Source: Candidatus Omnitrophota bacterium (GTDB lineage: Bacteria > Omnitrophota > Gorgyraeia > Gygaellales > Profunditerraquicolaceae). From it: a stretch of 5,228 nt of DNA. A program made the translations under genes and the position numbers. The notes under the pieces were generated by a model. The model was not told where the DNA came from, made no database searches, and saw only the letters and a program-made list of their open reading frames with translations. Below, in pieces: positions 4,731 to 5,228 of this stretch; positions within the stretch are counted from its first letter, which is position 1, and every line of letters starts with the position of its first letter. Location: positions 1 to 5,228 of the forward strand of contig JAGOIJ010000119.1 in assembly GCA_017995695.1 (NCBI GenBank). Direction: 5' to 3'.

Positions 4731-4997
4731 ATGAATAGAATATCAGGAATAATGTTATTGAATAATACCCTTGCTTGCATATCGGTGATTTTATTGATAA
4801 TTTACCTGACTAAAAAGAACCGACATCTTGCGATATTCTTCTTCTGTGCTGCTGTAAACTTAATTTTATTTGCACACGTATTAATAAAATTACCGAGAAC
4901 TTCTCCTATGGGTTGGATACTATGGATTATTATATGGGTTTTGCTTACCTTTGGCGTTATTAATCTCATAAAAGGATTAAAAAGTAAGAAGACGTAA
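4731..4997 (+). CDS. Small three-helix membrane protein of unknown function
   Basis: I do not recognise a family for this 88-residue protein. Three hydrophobic segments are visible, at about residues 5-26, 33-52 and 60-80. A short basic loop (KKNRH, 28-32) lies between the first two, KLPRTSP (53-59) between the second and third, and a basic tail (KGLKSKKT) ends the protein. By the positive-inside rule the 28-32 loop and the C-terminal tail should be cytoplasmic, which leaves the N-terminus and the 53-59 loop outside. The third helix is rich in Trp (three in residues 62-69). There is no signal-peptide cleavage site or catalytic motif. ATG 4731 is well supported by AAGGAGG eight bases upstream. 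The reading frame is more AT-rich than the kinase genes, partly because of its Ile/Leu/Phe content. It appears to be a single gene. Confidence 0.75.
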   Translation: MNRISGIMLLNNTLACISVILLIIYLTKKNRHLAIFFFCAAVNLILFAHVLIKLPRTSPMGWILWIIIWVLLTFGVINLIKGLKSKKT

Positions 4998-5018
4998 GGA
5001 AAAATTGAAGCGTCGGTC

Positions 5019-5116
5019 AAGAAATGGCTACAAGTCGTTTCTTCCCGTGAGCCGTTCTCTTGATTAGAAACTCAAACTCATCGATAAAAGCGGTTTGAAG
5101 AGAGAACGTATCGGGG
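5019..5116 (+). ncRNA. Candidate structured RNA or structured 3' UTR
   Basis: The stretch after the small membrane protein gene has no open frame but folds well by eye. Hairpin 1 pairs AAGAAATGGCT (5019-5029) with AGTCGTTTCTT (5033-5043), 11 pairs including two G.U, closed by ACA. Directly next to it a tiered stem pairs CCCG (5044-5047) with CGGG (5112-5115), CGTTCTCT (5053-5060) with AGAGAACG (5101-5108), and TCAAAC (5072-5077) with GTTTGA (5093-5098). A strong terminator follows. No convincing promoter was seen, so it may be the tail of the upstream mRNA. It matches no RNA family I can name. Confidence 0.4.
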
Positions 5117-5118
5117 AG

Positions 5119-5160
5119 CCAAAATTGGCCCAGCGGTTTTTGCTGGGCCGTTTTATTTTG
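5119..5160 (+). terminator. Strong Rho-independent terminator
   Basis: GGCCCAGC (5127-5134) pairs perfectly with GCTGGGCC (5142-5149) around a 7-nt loop and is followed by G then TTTTATTTT. Outer bases CCAAAAT and ATTTTGG also pair, so the hairpin is symmetrical and could work in both directions. It ends the transcript of the small membrane protein gene and/or the candidate RNA. Confidence 0.9.
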
Positions 5161-5170
5161 GCGACCGTTT

Positions 5171-5194
5171 CCGCGAGGACGAGAACCGAGGACC
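5171..5194. repeat. 17-bp repeat, copy 2, in a 24-nt antisense T-arm look-alike
   Basis: Positions 5173-5189 repeat 4556-4572 exactly. Read on the minus strand, 5194-5171 matches the tRNA-Asn T-arm region 4474-4497 at 20 of 24 positions. The blocks GGTCC, GGTTC and GTCCTCGCGG are identical, and the two GA dinucleotides between them are TC instead. No cloverleaf surrounds it. The remaining bases 5195-5228 hold no feature I can support. Confidence 0.6.
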
Positions 5195-5228
5195 TAAAAG
5201 GGAGATTATTAAGAGGGGAAAACCGTTC

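Overview
The window looks like chromosomal DNA from an uncultured diderm (outer-membrane-bearing) bacterium. It encodes a PagL-type outer-membrane enzyme that acts on lipid A and a small predicted lipoprotein. Shine-Dalgarno sites are strong, promoters are sigma70-like, and palindromic dispersed repeats of the 'GTCATTGCGAGG...' type occur. Such repeats are common in genomes of deltaproteobacterial, nitrospiral and candidate-phylum (for example Omnitrophota-like) lineages. That placement is an inference and cannot be proved from this window.

Layout, left half (minus strand). Positions 1-523 hold the first 174 codons of a PagL-like lipid A 3-O-deacylase, cut by the window edge just after its catalytic His-x-Ser-Asn motif. 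It has its own promoter at 554-582. A palindromic dispersed repeat (626-699), with fragments just upstream, separates it from a three-gene unit read right to left: a DUF3568-type small lipoprotein (3310-3696), a 705-residue membrane histidine kinase with HAMP, GAF and HisKA/HATPase modules (1156-3273), and a stand-alone receiver protein (711-1097). One good promoter (3780-3807) precedes all three. Three copies of the heptamer TGAGTGT (two direct, one inverted) lie around its predicted start site. The simplest reading is one envelope-sensing phosphorelay operon.

Right half (plus strand). The main find is a tRNA-Asn(GUU) gene (3868-4502) split by a 562-nt group I intron (3903-4464) between anticodon bases U35 and U36. 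The core helices P1-P9, the U.G pair at the 5' splice site and the terminal G of the intron can be read directly. A 107-codon HNH homing endonuclease gene lies in the P1 loop, and its last codons form part of the P2 hairpin. An 18-nt piece of the dispersed repeat also sits in this loop.

Downstream of the tRNA come a Rho-independent terminator and a roughly 140-bp repeat-rich segment. That segment ends in a 14-nt second copy of the tRNA 3' end, this time followed by CCA and another terminator. Next is a promoter and a gene for an 88-residue three-helix membrane protein of unknown function. It is followed by a stretch that could fold into a structured RNA with its own terminator (5019-5159), then another copy of a short repeat that resembles an antisense tRNA T-arm. 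No CRISPR array, insertion-sequence transposase or rRNA was seen.
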